This document shows, piece after piece, positions 1 to 11,327 of a stretch of 64,000 nucleotides of DNA (positions within the stretch are counted from its first letter, which is position 1; every line of letters starts with the position of its first letter). The stretch covers positions 49,810,573 through 49,874,572 of the forward strand of contig CM067360.1 of the NCBI GenBank assembly GCA_034401795.1, in the 5' to 3' direction. This stretch comes from Chaetoderma sp. LZ-2023a (Eukaryota > Mollusca > Caudofoveata > Chaetodermatida > Chaetodermatidae). The notes under the pieces are model-generated. The model was given only the letters and a program-made list of their open reading frames with translations. It searched no databases and had not been told where the DNA came from. A program made the translations under genes and the position numbers.

Positions 1-583
1 ATTGCAACTAGATTCGATGGTATTGAAACGTTATCATGTTCAGCATATCTCTGCAGGCTTCGTGTTGCTGGTGTTGTATCTAGACGATGCACTTGATCAA
101 AACTGATACAATGGCCTGCGTGGTGCACCAGTTCAATTAAGGATTTCTGTTGACAAAAGATACATAAATCAGAGTCTATTGACTGAATTTCACTTCATAA
201 GACTGAATGTTGTTGCTCAGTATTAGTAGAGGTTTTAGCGATCCTAGAAGTTAATGTAGCAAATCTATTTTGAGTCTACTAATGAGCATTGCACTAGTGA
301 ATGTAGTATAGCAATCTTTATGATAGAGAATGTCAGTGTTCTTTACTACTTCATTCAAGTTAACAATTGTTAATCTTTCAATAATGTTCATATTGCCATG
401 GTCACCATACTTTTTACGTTCTGAAATCACATGTTCAAGTCTGGAAAGGCCTGATTCTTGAAGTTTTCTCGGGGGGTCGTTTTCTGTCATCATTTTGACA
501 CAGAATACAAAGACTAAAATCTGTACTTCTATTGGAGCTCCTTTTCCGTGTTTGTATATGTGATACCATGTCCATATTAGCAT
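1..583 (-). pseudogene. Broken ORF with Cys/His motifs, incomplete at window edge
   Basis: A 110-codon minus-strand ORF (583 to 251) ends with the motif HKDCYTTFTS. A second open stretch in another frame (about 250 to 194, one stop, then about 192 to 1) reads on with a CxxC motif (DLCIFC) and a His/Cys pair (HHAGHC), and is open to the window edge. The composition resembles the Cys/His-rich N-terminal parts of uncharacterised proteins that are multicopy in many marine invertebrate genomes, often beside mobile elements. That resemblance is from memory and not a database hit. The frame change plus a stop indicate a decayed copy, unless a short intron lies near 190-250. Function unknown. Confidence 0.4.
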
Positions 584-1247
584 CCATACAATATGAATGC
601 ATCTCCTGTAACATTGAAAGAGAACTGATTATTCAGTAGCAAACAAGAAAAGTAGTATTAATTAAATAATTAAGATTGTTAGATTGTCAGCTTTATAAGG
701 CAAAACTGTATATAGGTTATATTCAGGAAGATTTGTAAAATGTAATTATTGTGCATAGCTATATTACAATAAAAAATGGTTGAAAATCTGCCTTCCGAGG
801 CTATATAACATATGAAAAATTAAAGGTACAAGACTATGTAATATTGTGCCCCTGTAGAATGTTCACGTTACATAGATACGCAAATTTGAGCTATGTAGCC
901 CAAAGGATTACAGAGATCTCATCATTTTTGTGAATTCTGGCGTCATAATACGAGCCGCCATTTTGATGACATCATAGCCAGCTAACGCAGATGAAATGTA
1001 AGTGTCATCCGGGCTAAATGTGATTAGTATATGTCATAGTTAATAACTGACATGGGATACACATGCTACACATCCGTCCTCCCTGAAGTAAAAATTCTGA
1101 ATTTTACCGCTAGAGTCTAAAATAGTCTAAATAGTGGGAGAAAGACGACACCTTCACACCGGTCTCCTCCGTAAGTACAAACTTTGTTGGGAAACTAAGT
1201 CATCAAGAAATGCGGGCTGACATCCACATACAGAGGCAACTCAGATT
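584..1247. other. AT-rich stretch, no gene seen
   Basis: No convincing coding, RNA or repeat signal is visible. The last 100-150 bases may be 5' untranslated sequence of the LINE that follows, but its 5' end cannot be fixed because the second copy in the window only aligns from about position 1253. Confidence 0.3.
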
Positions 1248-1316
1248 ATGTCTACCCTTCTTCAAACAAGAAACTATGCTCGACATCCTCAGATGACGCA
1301 ATCTTCCCAGGAGCTT

Positions 1317-2104
1317 ACCATAGCTACGTGGAATGTACATGGTCTGAGTGCAACATCAAAGAGGCAAACCTTAGGTGCAGACTGTGAACACTATAACATC
1401 GATATCGCATGCGTTCAAGAGACTAAAGTAGCTAAACACTCAGAGCACCAACTACAGACAGGCCATTAGCTAGTGCTCATGAAGCAAAAACAGGCTGCAT
1501 ACCGGGGCTTAGGCTTCGTAATCGGACCAAGGGTCTTGGATCATGTCATTAGTTTTGGATACGTCACTGATCGCGTTGCATTCATCAACCTGGCTATACC
1601 TGCGCGAAAACACCCCACCACTAAGTGTCGAATTGTCAACGCATATGGCCCAACTACCGAAAAAGCCAATGAGAATTCAGCAATATTAGATTCCTTCTAT
1701 GCAGAACTGAGCTCCACCATTACAACCCTATCTAGATGGAAACTGTTCGTGTGTTGAGATTTCAAATCCAAGCTGGATAAACTCGGAATTGCGGACAAAA
1801 GTTCAGGACTTGGCTTATGCATGGGATCCTATGGAGAGGGCACATGCAACAGCAATGGAGATGCGTTGGTGCCATTCTTTGGTTTCAATGGCCTATTTGT
1901 CACAAATTCGGCTTTCAAACACCCATGCCGTCACTGGACAACATGGACTGGACACATTATTGAGCGCAAAGCCCCAAAAGGTTCTACGGCTACAACAGCG
2001 GTCTTCAACCACATAGACTTCATACTAAGACAGAAGCAAAACCCTTACTCCGGAACGCTCGTTCGTATGGAGGTACAGACCTCAACTCTGACCATAAGCT
2101 AGTC
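1317..2104 (+). pseudogene. LINE endonuclease domain, interrupted
   Basis: Joining the frames shows the endonuclease/exonuclease/phosphatase fold signatures: TIATWNVHGLS at the start, DIACVQETK (catalytic Glu), RIVNAYGPT, a DF element, TTWTGH, HIDFIL and a final region ending DHKLV-like. A TAG at 1468 and a TGA at 1756 (just before the DF of the expected GDF motif) interrupt the frame, and there is a frame shift near 1790. The fold nicks target DNA before target-primed reverse transcription in LINEs. Non-functional here. Confidence 0.8.
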
Positions 2105-2764
2105 ATTACATGCCTTCAGATAAACGATCTCTACCTAATATATAAACACCATACCAGGCAAAAGGGTAGAGTCACCTACAACATACCTAAGCTCACCAGT
2201 GACACTTACACTCAAATGTCATACAAAAAAGCCCTCGGGGAGTAGATAGCTAACATCGATGCTAGCTCCGATCCAAACGAAGCCCTAACCAAAATACTGA
2301 AATCTCTGCCATCATCCGCTACCAGCACGAAAGGTGTTATTAAAAACAACCAAACTAGGTATACTGACGACCCTCTAGTAGTAAAACTGTCAGCGGAGCA
2401 GAAAGCGTTACGGCTGCGCATCTATCAAAGTGGCCAAAGTGAAGCCCACACCAAACTACGCCAGGAGCGCAATATTATTCTGCGCCACATTAGGAAACGC
2501 TTAAAAGATCTTGCTATTCAACAGGCAGAATCCCTAGCAGATGAAATCACTGCCACAGATGACTGTCACAAAATGTTTCGGGCAGCCCGAGCCCGGAGAG
2601 TTACTGACTCCACCCCACCACTCACTGTACACAACTCTGAAGGACACTTTATCAGGACCGACCAGGGAAAAGCCGAGGCGATCCGAGAATGATTCAAGGA
2701 ACAGTTCCCTGACAATGATGATGAGCCCTTGCACCCGTTCTCATGAGACCCCAGGCCATTACTA

Positions 2765-3565
2765 ATACCAATTAAAACAGCAGAAGTTGAGAAGGCACTT
2801 AAAGCCCTGAAAAATGGACGTGCATCTGAACCTGATGGCATGAGCAATGAACTATTCAAATATGCAAGTGACATCTCAAAACCAATCACGCACCTAATCA
2901 ATTCAGCTTTTATGCACCACCTTCCGATCGACGCTATAGGCCAGGGCAGCCTTATCGCTCTACCCAAGTCCAAGAAGCCACCCGGGCCCTCAGCCAAACT
3001 GCGGCCCATTGTGCTCCTCAACAGCATATGGAAAATCCTATCCAATGTTACTCTATGCTGCATCCGAGACAAGATCGATTACTTCACCGGATCATGTCAA
3101 AGTGGCTTCAAACGTGGACGCAGCTGCGCAGACATTGTATGGGCTCAAAGCATGCTCGTGTCGGTAGTCATGTCCAAACACTGGGACTTCCACAAAATGG
3201 GCATTGACATGTTACGAGCCTTCGACACAATTAAACTCTCAAAGATCCTAGATGTACTACGCCAGACCAGTTGCAATGAAGACGAGCTACAACTAGTGAG
3301 ACTACTGCTTGCAGACACCAAGCTGGGAGTACGCATCAAGTCAGTGAAGTCTGTAGAGTTTGAGACATCAATCGGCTCCCCACAGGGAGATGGTCTATCT
3401 CTGGTGCTTTTCACCTGCTACCTTGCTGCCGCATTGAAATCTGTGCAGGAAAGTTCCACAAGACCAAACCCCCCCCCCCCCCCCCCCCCCCCAGTGTCAA
3501 TACTGGGCATGCCGCTAGAGATGGAATATGCTGACGATGTTGACTTCATAGACGAGGCAAACTAA
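2765..3565 (+). pseudogene. LINE reverse transcriptase domain, degenerate
   Basis: The reading frame shows KALKNGRASEPDGMSNELF (RT motif 0-like), KLRPIVLLNSIWKIL, SGFKRGRSC, motif A GIDMLRAFDT, motif B GSPQGDGLS and motif C EYADDVDF, in correct order, so the catalytic aspartates are still present. A run of 24 C at 3469-3492 adds eight prolines between motifs B and C; copy 2 has a normal short C run at this place. A stop at 3563 follows the YADD motif after a short deletion relative to copy 2. Confidence 0.85.
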
Positions 3566-3582
3566 AAATTGAGAATCTCTTT

Positions 3583-4275
3583 ATGAATGAATCCAAAACA
3601 GAGTTCAGCCACATATACCTATCGACAAAGCATGAAACTATAGAAAATGATGACCCACTACGTGGCGGTGAACCATGGAGGAAAAGTACAATCCTGGGCT
3701 CACTGCTATGCAGTACTGCTGACATTTTTGCACGCTGCGTCATGGAGAACATAGCTTTCCAGTTCTTCTGGAAGCTATGGATTCGTAGATCAAGGATGCC
3801 CTTGATAAAGAGGCTACGTCTATACAATGCAACCTGCGTATCCTTGATGTTGTATAACTGTAACAGCTGGGCAGCTCCAAAGGCAGCTCTAGACAAACTC
3901 GATGCCTGCCACCGCAAACACCTACGCACCATCACTGGCCACCGATGGCCAGGCATCATAATTTCCAAGGATGCACTATACAAGATGTGTAATACGTCGC
4001 CACTATCTGTAAAAGTCACCCAGCAATGATGGTCCATGTTTGGCCACGTGCTCAGGATGCCAGAAGAGAGACCAGCACAGAGAGCCTTGGAATTCACCCT
4101 ACTCGGAGCCAGCAAATACAAAGCCAGGAGAGGATGTCATTGCATAAATCTGCCAAGCGTACTATGAGGTGACCTCAAGAAAGCAGGACTCGGTATACTC
4201 AAGTCAAGAATGGACCTGAGAAAGCTAAGGATATCAGCTGAGGACAAGACACAGTGGGCAAAAGCGAAGGACTGA
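3583..4275 (+). pseudogene. LINE C-terminal region
   Basis: 148 codons continue the LINE product after RT (motifs ILGSLLCSTADI, LRLYNATCVSLMLYNC, CHRKHLRTITGH), then a stop at 4027, then an in-frame remainder reading WSMFGHVLRMPEERPAQRAL and KYKARRGCH. This type of C-terminus (MFGHVLRM ... PAQ.AL) is common in endonuclease-RT LINEs. The same region is found in copy 2 at about 10711-11325 and 12470-12560. Confidence 0.7.
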
Positions 4276-4332
4276 TTGCAGCTGTAGGATGTTTCTACTA
4301 CTACAGCCGCAGAATACAGTAATCATACATAC

Positions 4333-4417
4333 AATTTGAAATAGTCTGCTCTTGGCCTGTAAATGGACATTCCTCAAGTTCACTGTACAGGCTGGTTTTG
4401 TCTGCCTTGACCATTAA
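4333..4417. repeat. Family A MITE, one half
   Basis: One palindrome arm plus outer arm only (TCTTGGCCTGTAAATGGAC ... TTGACCATTAACC). The missing half would lie beyond the LINE, as if the LINE inserted at the centre. It abuts the next copy through a shared TTAA. Confidence 0.7.
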
Positions 4418-4654
4418 CCATTTAAGCCTAGAATTTGTTGAAGAAAATTTCAATTCTTTAAAAGAAAACGTCAATTTGTAGACCAAGAGAAGACTATATT
4501 TGAAAGTTTAGCACTGCAATGACTGGCTCGGTTATCGAGCCAGTCATTCCAGTGGTAAATTGTCAAAAATAGTCTTCTCTTGGTCTGCAAATGGACATTT
4601 CCCAAGACCACTGTAAAAAACCGTTTTGGGCTGATATGAGTGTTAAAGGGGTAA
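4414..4654. mobile_element. Family A palindromic MITE, full
   Basis: TTAA at 4414, central palindrome GACTGGCTCGGTTATCGAGC / GAGCCAGTCATTCCAGTGG, outer end TGTTAAAGGGG. Perfectly palindromic over about 40 bp at the centre. No ORF. Confidence 0.85.
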
Positions 4655-4682
4655 AGTGATAAAATTGATCCAAATGTGCTTG

Positions 4683-5275
4683 CAAAGTAGGTGGCGCTTA
4701 GCTAGAGATGGGTGGAGCTTAGCTAGAGATGGATGGAGCTCAGTTAGGGATGGGTGGAGCATAGCTAGAAATGGGCGGCGCTTAGCTAGCGATTGGCGGA
4801 ACATAGTTAGAAATGGGTGGAGCTTAACTATAGATTGGCAGAGCATAACTAGAGATGGGCGGCGCATAGGTAGAAATGTGTGAAGATTCGCTAGAGATGG
4901 GCGGAGTGTAGCTAGATACTAGCAGAGCTTAGGTAGAGACGGGCAGAGCATAGTTACAAATGGAGCTTAGCTAGAGGTAGATGGAGATTATCTGGAATTG
5001 GGTGGAGCTTAGCTAGCGATTGGCGGAACATAGTTAGAAATGGTTGGAGCTTAACTATAGATTGGCAGCGCATAACTAGAGATGGGCGGCGCATAGGTAG
5101 AAATGGGTGAAGCTTCGCTAGAGATGGGCGGAGTGTAGCTAGATACTAGCAGAGCTTAGCTAGAGATGGGCAGAGCATAGTTACAAATGGAGCTTAGCTA
5201 GAGGTGGATGGAGATTATCTGGAATTGGGTGGAGCTTAGCTAGTGATGGGTGGAGCTAAGCTAGAGGTAGGAGAA
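4683..5275 (+). repeat. 21-bp minisatellite with 227-bp higher-order repeat
   Basis: About 28 units of a 21-mer of the form GATGGGTGGAGCTTAGCTAGA with substitutions. Positions 4791-5017 and 5018-5244 are two consecutive 227-bp blocks of 11 variant units each that match almost base for base, so the block duplicated recently. The 21-mer is the reverse complement of a motif inside family B MITEs (CCGCCCATCTCTAGCTAAGC), which suggests where the array came from. Confidence 0.9.
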
Positions 5276-5870
5276 CTGAGGAGGTAGTAGATTGTATACA
5301 TTTGAGTAAAGTTGAGTTATTGCTAATGTTATTGCTAATTTGCCCCATATGAAATTTCAACTGCCCTCCTTATCTCGAGCCGTGGTCATTGTTTTTCCGC
5401 ATAGTTATTAATTCATATTGTTTAGATGAAAATCATTTTGCTTATGCTGAAAACAATATCACTGTAAATCGATCAAATTATTTCCAAAATATTCAGCCAT
5501 AATTACTTTCTTTTGTGACAGTTGTTTAGGTGGACATCTGAGATGAAAGCTAATTATAGCGGTTAAGAATCATACATGACTTATAAATATAAAGGCTTTT
5601 CGTTCAAAGCTTGGACTCATTCATTGTCAGAGCAAATTAATGCTGCCATTGTTTGCTGTACCTTTCATATTTTATTGGCCGATTTATGAACAATAATTGT
5701 CTTTTGATATTTTCATTTACAAGACCTGCTTTGTTCACATTCATTAATTCTGTGGTCGACTTATCTATTTTTACAATTATAAGAATTTCTTGAGTTTGTC
5801 AATATAATTACTCTCCGTGGATGCTCATCATTCTGTATGATGTTGATTATATTTACTATTTACTATAGTT
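5276..5870. other. AT-rich stretch, nothing recognised
   Basis: No long ORF, RNA gene or member of the repeat families seen elsewhere in the window. Confidence 0.3.
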
Positions 5871-5878
5871 ATACGCAT

Positions 5879-5965
5879 GGTAAATATTTTGAAAACATGA
5901 TTGAAAGCTATTACTGCCATAGGCAGTAATAACCTTCAGTCAAATGGTTTTCAAAATATTTAACA
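5879..5965. repeat. Family D palindrome
   Basis: Imperfect hairpin AAATATTTTGAAAACATGATT ... GGTTTTCAAAATATTTAAC around TTACTGCCATAGGCAGTAA. It has the core design of family B without the outer arms. Confidence 0.65.
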
Positions 5966-6860
5966 TATTTCACATTTAGGTCGTTTGGATTCGCACTAGC
6001 AGGAATTTGGAATGAAATTGGCAAGGATAATGTTTCCCATGGATACGCTCCTCTACTCTTGTTATTACGCCATATTCTTCTGACTTGATTGCATAATTTT
6101 CCTCATATGGCATCTAGTAGAAGAAACATCTTAACCGCCATATTAGTTGTAATGAGAGTCTCCAGGGACCTGTATCGTTCACCTGCAACATTGGCATTTC
6201 AACTAGAAAGTTCAACATGAGTAGAGTCTATAGATATTTTGCAACAAATTGAAGACTTCTGGCCACAAATACAGAAATTTTTAGACGTACAAATTGTGGC
6301 CAGTCATTTTAGGAGTAATATTTTAAAAATATAAAGCAATTAATGCCATCAAAATCCATCAAAACAAAACAAGATGGCCATCGATCAAATCAACCAATAA
6401 GGCCCTTTCTAGTAATCTTGGAACTTTGTAACTGAAGGATGCTTCCAGGCTGTGAAATGTGGGTGAAATTGGTTCATTTAAACTGATCCGCATTCATTTT
6501 CAAAAGGATTTTCAGAGGTCATAAACATCCAAGATGGCCACCAACATTTTGGAATTAACATGCCAATATACCTATAAAAACTAAATTTTGCCACCAAATC
6601 CATCAAATAAAAATTCAATATGGCTGCCAAACATTACATTGTTTGGCCAACAGCAGCCTAAATTTTTTTAGCGTACTAACTTCCCATGAACAAAGTTGAA
6701 TGACCATCACTCCGTAATCATATTTACCATATTGCGGTCCAAACCCTTCAGCAGATCAGAAGTTGTTTTTGTGAAAACTAGGTCATTCAAGATGGCCAAA
6801 AAACAAGTAGACCAACCTAGTTCTTTTTAACAAATTTGGTTCATCTATTACCACCACTGC
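5966..6860. other. Non-coding stretch with recurring AAGATGGCC motif
   Basis: No gene seen. The string AAGATGGCC (or AATATGGCTGCC) recurs at about 6371, 6531, 6617 and 6790 with loosely similar context, suggesting an old repeat of roughly 150 bp units that is too diverged to delimit. Confidence 0.3.
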
Positions 6861-6864
6861 ACAT

Positions 6865-7030
6865 TTTAGTTTTGTGTCTGTGTTAGTGTGACTCATGTGT
6901 CTGGGTTTCATGAGACGTAGTGTGACTTAGTGTGTGTCATGTGACTTATCTGTATGTGTTAGTGTGTGTCATGTGACTGTGTTAGTGTGTGTCATGTTGC
7001 TTAATGTAACAATGTTAGTGTGTCTGTTTT
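6865..7030 (+). repeat. GT-rich minisatellite
   Basis: Irregular tandem copies of TTAGTGTGTGTCATGTGACT. About five recognisable units. Confidence 0.65.
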
Positions 7031-7197
7031 TGCCTCTAACATGGGCCTATTGTTGCATGGTATGTTGAATAGTATTTTTTCTATCAATATCATGCAACTG
7101 GACTAATTGGTACAGTCTTGATATGAAACATGGAAATTTTTGAAATCCTGATGGTTGCTGCCATTGGTATATTCTCATCCCTAGAACAAGATATCTG

Positions 7198-7430
7198 TTA
7201 ACCATTTAGCCCTCATGTCAGCCAAAAATGGCTTCAACAGTGGTCTTGAGAAATGTCCATTTGCAGACCAAACGAAGTCTATTTTTTAAAATTTATCACT
7301 TGAATGACTGGCTCGATAACCGAGCCAGTCATTCCAGTGGTAAATTAAAAAAAAATAGTCTTCACTTGCTCTGCAAATGGACATTTTCTATGAGAAAACT
7401 GAAATTTTCTTGAATAAATTTGAGGGTTAA
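7198..7430. mobile_element. Family A palindromic MITE, full
   Basis: Flanked by TTAA on both sides (7198 and 7427). The central palindrome CTCGATAACCGAG is perfect. The left arm begins CCATTTAGCCCTCATGTCAG. Confidence 0.85.
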
Positions 7431-7569
7431 AGATAAATACATCCATTATATTTCTATAATGTCAGTGTCACAAAGTTTTAAATTCCTGGAAGAAATCATT
7501 TACATTTAAACTGTCTCACTGCTGCAATTCACCAGACAATCATTTCAATGAGCAAAAACTTCTGACTTG

Positions 7570-8169
7570 CTAAATATTTTGAAAACAATTTCACGGATAG
7601 TGGTTTGTGGCTTAGCCAGAGGCAGCAACAGCACTCAGTCAAACTAGTTTCAAAATATTCAACACTACCTGTATTAAGTTTTCTGAAAATTGAGATTCAG
7701 GGAGTTCAGGGTACGATCGATCCCAACATGGACAGAGGATGGACAATAGGGCTGTAATGATGCGTTTTGCCACGATGCGATATGTATCATGATACACTGG
7801 TCATGATACGATATGTTATCTTTTTACTAAGTTTCATCTGAATCTGTCCATTTTATACCACGCAACTCTCCATCTCTCAGTGCTGATGAACAAATAATTA
7901 GCATATTCAGATGAAATTGAGTGAAAATGGTGCACTTGTGCATAACTTTAACTAAAGCTTATCTGACAGTGCTAATGCATGAAGGACGCCATAAGCATAT
8001 TTTCCTGTATCGCGTGTGTATCGATGCAACAGGTCACGATATGATATGCGTATCGTGAGGATGCGTATCGCGATTCACCGATATATTGGTGAATCATTAC
8101 AGCTCTAATGGACAAAGGTCTGCCTAGCTAAGAATGTGCGGGACATGGCAAAAACTGGATTCATCCATT
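7570..8169. mobile_element. Family B MITE split by a hAT-like MITE
   Basis: Palindromic core at 7570-7670 (GGCAGCAACAGCACTCAGTC, then CAAAATATTCAACA), right arm GGGAGTTCAGGGTACGATCG continuing to 7746, resuming at 8116 and ending AAAACTGGATTCATCCATT. The 361-bp insert at 7747-8107 accounts for the gap. Confidence 0.75.
7747..8107. mobile_element. hAT-like MITE (361 bp) with 8-bp target duplication
   Basis: Ends TAGGGCTGTAATGATGCG and, at the other side, GAATCATTACAGCTCTA, which are inverted repeats. Flanked by a perfect 8-bp direct repeat ATGGACAA (7739-7746 and 8108-8115). An 8-bp duplication and TAGGG-type termini are hallmarks of the hAT superfamily. The interior is made of ATGATACGATATG-like inverted motifs; no transposase. 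Confidence 0.9.
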
Positions 8170-8252
8170 CTCTGCAGGCCTAGCTTTGAGCGGTCGACTT
8201 AAAATTTTGAAAATTAATTGTGTGCTGTAATGACTTATATTAAACCGTACGA

Positions 8253-8382
8253 CTCTGATGTTTAAATTTTCAAATGAAATTAAAATATGAACTGGTGTTC
8301 ATTTTTCAACAAATTTGGTGGAAGATGTTCCTGTCTAAGACAGCAACATCGTCCACCACAAGTTGTTGATAAAATGTACACC
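8253..8382. mobile_element. Family C MITE, left part, interrupted by LINE
   Basis: Starts near CGTACGACTCTGATG, contains the arm pair ACTGGTGTTCATTTTTCAAC ... GTTGATAAAATGTACACC around GACAGCAACATCGTCCACC. It is cut after TACACC by LINE copy 2 and resumes at 12601-12606 with the same TACACC followed by AGTTTCTTTGCTATT. Confidence 0.75.
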
Positions 8383-8389
8383 TATTTTG

Positions 8390-9415
8390 GTTAGGGCTTC
8401 ATTTGGATCGAAGCTGAGGTCGATGTTAGCTATCTGCTCCCCGAGGGCCTTTTTGTATGACATTTGAGTGTCAGTGTCACTGATGAGCTTGGGTAGGTTG
8501 TAGGTGACTACCCTCTTGCCTGATATGGCGTTTATAATATTATGTAGAAATCGTTCATCTGTAGGCGTGTCATGACTGGCTTATGGTCAGAATTGAGGTC
8601 TGTGCCTCCTTAGGAAAGATCATTCCGAAGTAGGGGTTTTGCTTCTGTCTTGTATAGTATGAAGTCTAGTTGGTTGAAGACAGCTGTTGTAGCCTTAGAA
8701 CCTTTTGGGGCTTTGCGATCAGCAATGTGTCCTGTCCATGTTGTCCGGTGACGGCATAGGTGTTTGAAAGCCGTATTTGTGGCAAATAGACCATTGGAAC
8801 TAAAGAACACGACCTTTGCATCACCATTGCTGTTGCATGTGCCCTCTCCATACGATCCCATGCATAAGCCAAGTCCTGAACTTTTAGCCGCAATTCCGAG
8901 TTTACCCAGCTTGGATTTGAATCTCCACACACGAACAGTTTCCATCTAGATGGGGTTGTAATGGCGGAGCTCAGTTCTGCATAGAATGAATGTAATATTG
9001 CGGGATTCTCTTTGACTTTTTCGGTAGTTGGGCCATATGCATTGACAATGCGATACTTAGTGTTGGTGTGTTTTCACATAGATATAGCCAGATAGATGAA
9101 TGTAACGCAATCACTGACATATCCAAAACTGATAACATGATTCAAGACCTTCGGTCTGATTACGAAGCCTAAACCCCGGTATGTGGCCTGTTTTTGCTCC
9201 ATGAGCACTAGCTTATGGCCTGTCTGATGTTGCTGGTCTGAGTGTTTAGCTACTTTAGTCTCGTGAATGCATGTAATATCGATGTTATAATTTTCACAGT
9301 CTGCACCAAGGTGTGCCTCTTTGATGTTGCACTCAGACCACATACATTCAACGTAGCTATGGTAAGCTCCTGGGAAGATCGCGTCGTCCGAGGATGTCGA
9401 GCATGATTTCTTGTT
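8390..9415 (-). pseudogene. Inverted LINE endonuclease segment
   Basis: Reading 9415 down to 8390 gives endonuclease pieces equivalent to copy 1: the start around the CAAACAAGAAATCATGCTCG region, DITCIHETK, YRGLGFVI, GSYGEGTCNSNGD, TTWTGH, QLDFIL. Several stops and shifts; inactive. Confidence 0.75.
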
Positions 9416-9423
9416 TGAAGAAG

Positions 9424-11320
9424 AATCTATGGAATCATCAGCTACCAGCATCATAGGTGTTCTTAAAAGCAACCAAACTAGGTATACTAACAACCCTCTA
9501 GTAGTAAACCTGTCAGCAGAGCAGAAAGCATTATGGCTGCGTATCTATCAAAGTGGCCAAAGTGAAGACCGCACCAAACTACACCGGGAGCACAACAATA
9601 TTCTGCGCCACATTAGCGAACGCTTAAAAGATCTTGCTATTCAACAAGCAGACTCTCTAGCAGAAGATATTACTGCCATGGATGACTGTCACAAAATTTT
9701 TCGGACAGCCCGAGCCCTGGGAGTTACTAACTACACACCACCACTCACTGTACACAACTCTGAGGACACGTTATTAGAACTGATCAGGGAAAAGCTGAGG
9801 CGATTCACGAATGGTTCAAGAAACAGTTCACTGACCACGATGATGAGCCCTTGCACACATTCTCAGAAGACCCCAGGCCATTACTAACACCAATTAAGAC
9901 AGCAGAAGTTGAGATGGCACTTAAAGCCCTGAAAAATGGACGTGCATCTGGACCTGATGGCATGAGCAATGAACTGTTCAAATATGCAACTGACATTATC
10001 TCAAAACCGATCACGCACCTAATTAATTCAGCTTTTATACACCACCTTCCCATAGGCTGTATGCCAAGACACCTTGTCGCAATACCCATGGCTAAGAAGC
10101 CCCCTGCCCCCCCCCCCCAGTCAATCTGTGGCTCATTGTGCTCCTCAACAGCATACAGAAAATCCTATCCAATGTTACTCTATGCCGCATCCGAGACAAG
10201 ATCGATGACTTCACCAGATCAAGTCAAAGTGGCTTCAAACGTGGATGCAGCTGCGCAGACATTGTATGGGCTCAACACATGCTTGTGTCAGTAGTCATGT
10301 CCAAACACCGGGATTTCCACAAAATGGGCATTGACACAATTAAATGCTCAAAGATTCTGGATGTACTACGCCAGGCCAGTTGCAATGAAGATGATCTACG
10401 ACTAGTGAGACTACTGCTTGCAGAGACCAAGCTGAGAGTATGAGTCAAGTCAGTGAAGTCTATAGAGTTTGAGACATCAATCGGCTCCCCACAGGGAGAA
10501 GGTCTTTCTCCGATGCTTTTCACCTGTTACCTTGCTGCTGCATTGAAATCCGTGCAGGAAGGTTCCACAAGACCAAACCCCCAGTGTCAATACTGGGTAT
10601 GCCGCTAGAGATGGAATATGCCGACGATGTGGACTTCATAGATGAGGAAAAGAAGCTCCGTGACAAACTTCTGCCAATAGCTGCAAGCAAACTAAAAATT
10701 TAAAATCTCTATGAATGAATCCAAGACAGCGTTCACCGACATATACCTATCTACCAAGCATGAAACTAAAGAAAATGACGATCCACTTCGTGGCAGTGAA
10801 CCATGTAGGAAAAGTAAAATCCTGGGCAGTGCTCACTGCTTTGCAGTACTGCTGACATTGCTGCACTCTGTGTCATGGGAACATAGCTTTCCAGACCTTC
10901 TGGAAGCTATGGATTCGTAGATCAAGGATGCCCTTGATAAAAAGGCTACATTTATGCAATGCAACCTGCGTATCCTTGATGCTGTATCAACAGCTGGGCA
11001 GCTCCAAAGGTAGCTCTAGATAAACTCGATGCCTGCCACCGCAAACACCTACACACATCCCTGGACACTGATGGCCAGACAGCATAATTTCCAACGGTGC
11101 ACCATACAAGATGTGTAATATGTCGCCACTGTCTGTAAAAGTCGCCCCCGCAAAGATGGTCCATGTTTGGCCATGTGCTAAGGATGCCAGAAGAGACACC
11201 AGCACAGAGAGTCTTGGAATTCGCCCTACCCGGAGCCAGCAAATACAAAGCCAGAAGAGGACGTCATTGCATAAATCTGCTAAGTGTGCTGAGAGGTGAC
11301 CTCAAGAAGGCAGGACTTGG
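9424..11320 (+). pseudogene. LINE RT and C-terminal segment, motif A deleted
   Basis: Plus-strand pieces encode the linker, ALKNGRASGPDGMSNELF, GFKRGCSCADIV, GSPQGEGLS-like motif B and EYADDVDF. RT motif A is gone: 18 bp are missing between two GAC triplets at about 10330 (copy 1 reads GIDMLRAFDT, this copy GIDTIK), removing a catalytic Asp. There is also a stop at 10441 and a C run near 10108-10119. RT activity is impossible. Confidence 0.8.
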
Positions 11321-11327
11321 TACACTC

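Larger units (their letters stand above)
1248..4332 (+). mobile_element. Non-LTR retrotransposon (LINE) copy 1, decayed
   Basis: Successive broken frames encode an APE-type endonuclease, a linker, a reverse transcriptase and a C-terminal region, in the usual LINE order. The 3' end is set by comparison with copy 2 (8383-12600): both end in CAGAATACAGTA/C followed by TCATACATAC, a microsatellite-like tail in place of poly(A). Right after the tail comes half of a family A MITE, so the LINE probably landed in one. Clade not assigned; RTE-like or L2-like are options that need an RT phylogeny. Many stops and shifts: not autonomous. Confidence 0.85.

Noticed and set aside
2566-4121. Minus-strand ORFs of 168 and 191 codons opposite the LINE
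   Set aside because: They are antisense shadows of the RT and C-terminal frames, which have recognisable motifs on the plus strand.
4643-4883. Repetitive peptides RPSLVML... and WSLARDG...
   Set aside because: Both strands are open across a 21-bp tandem repeat, a period divisible by 3. This is a repeat artefact.
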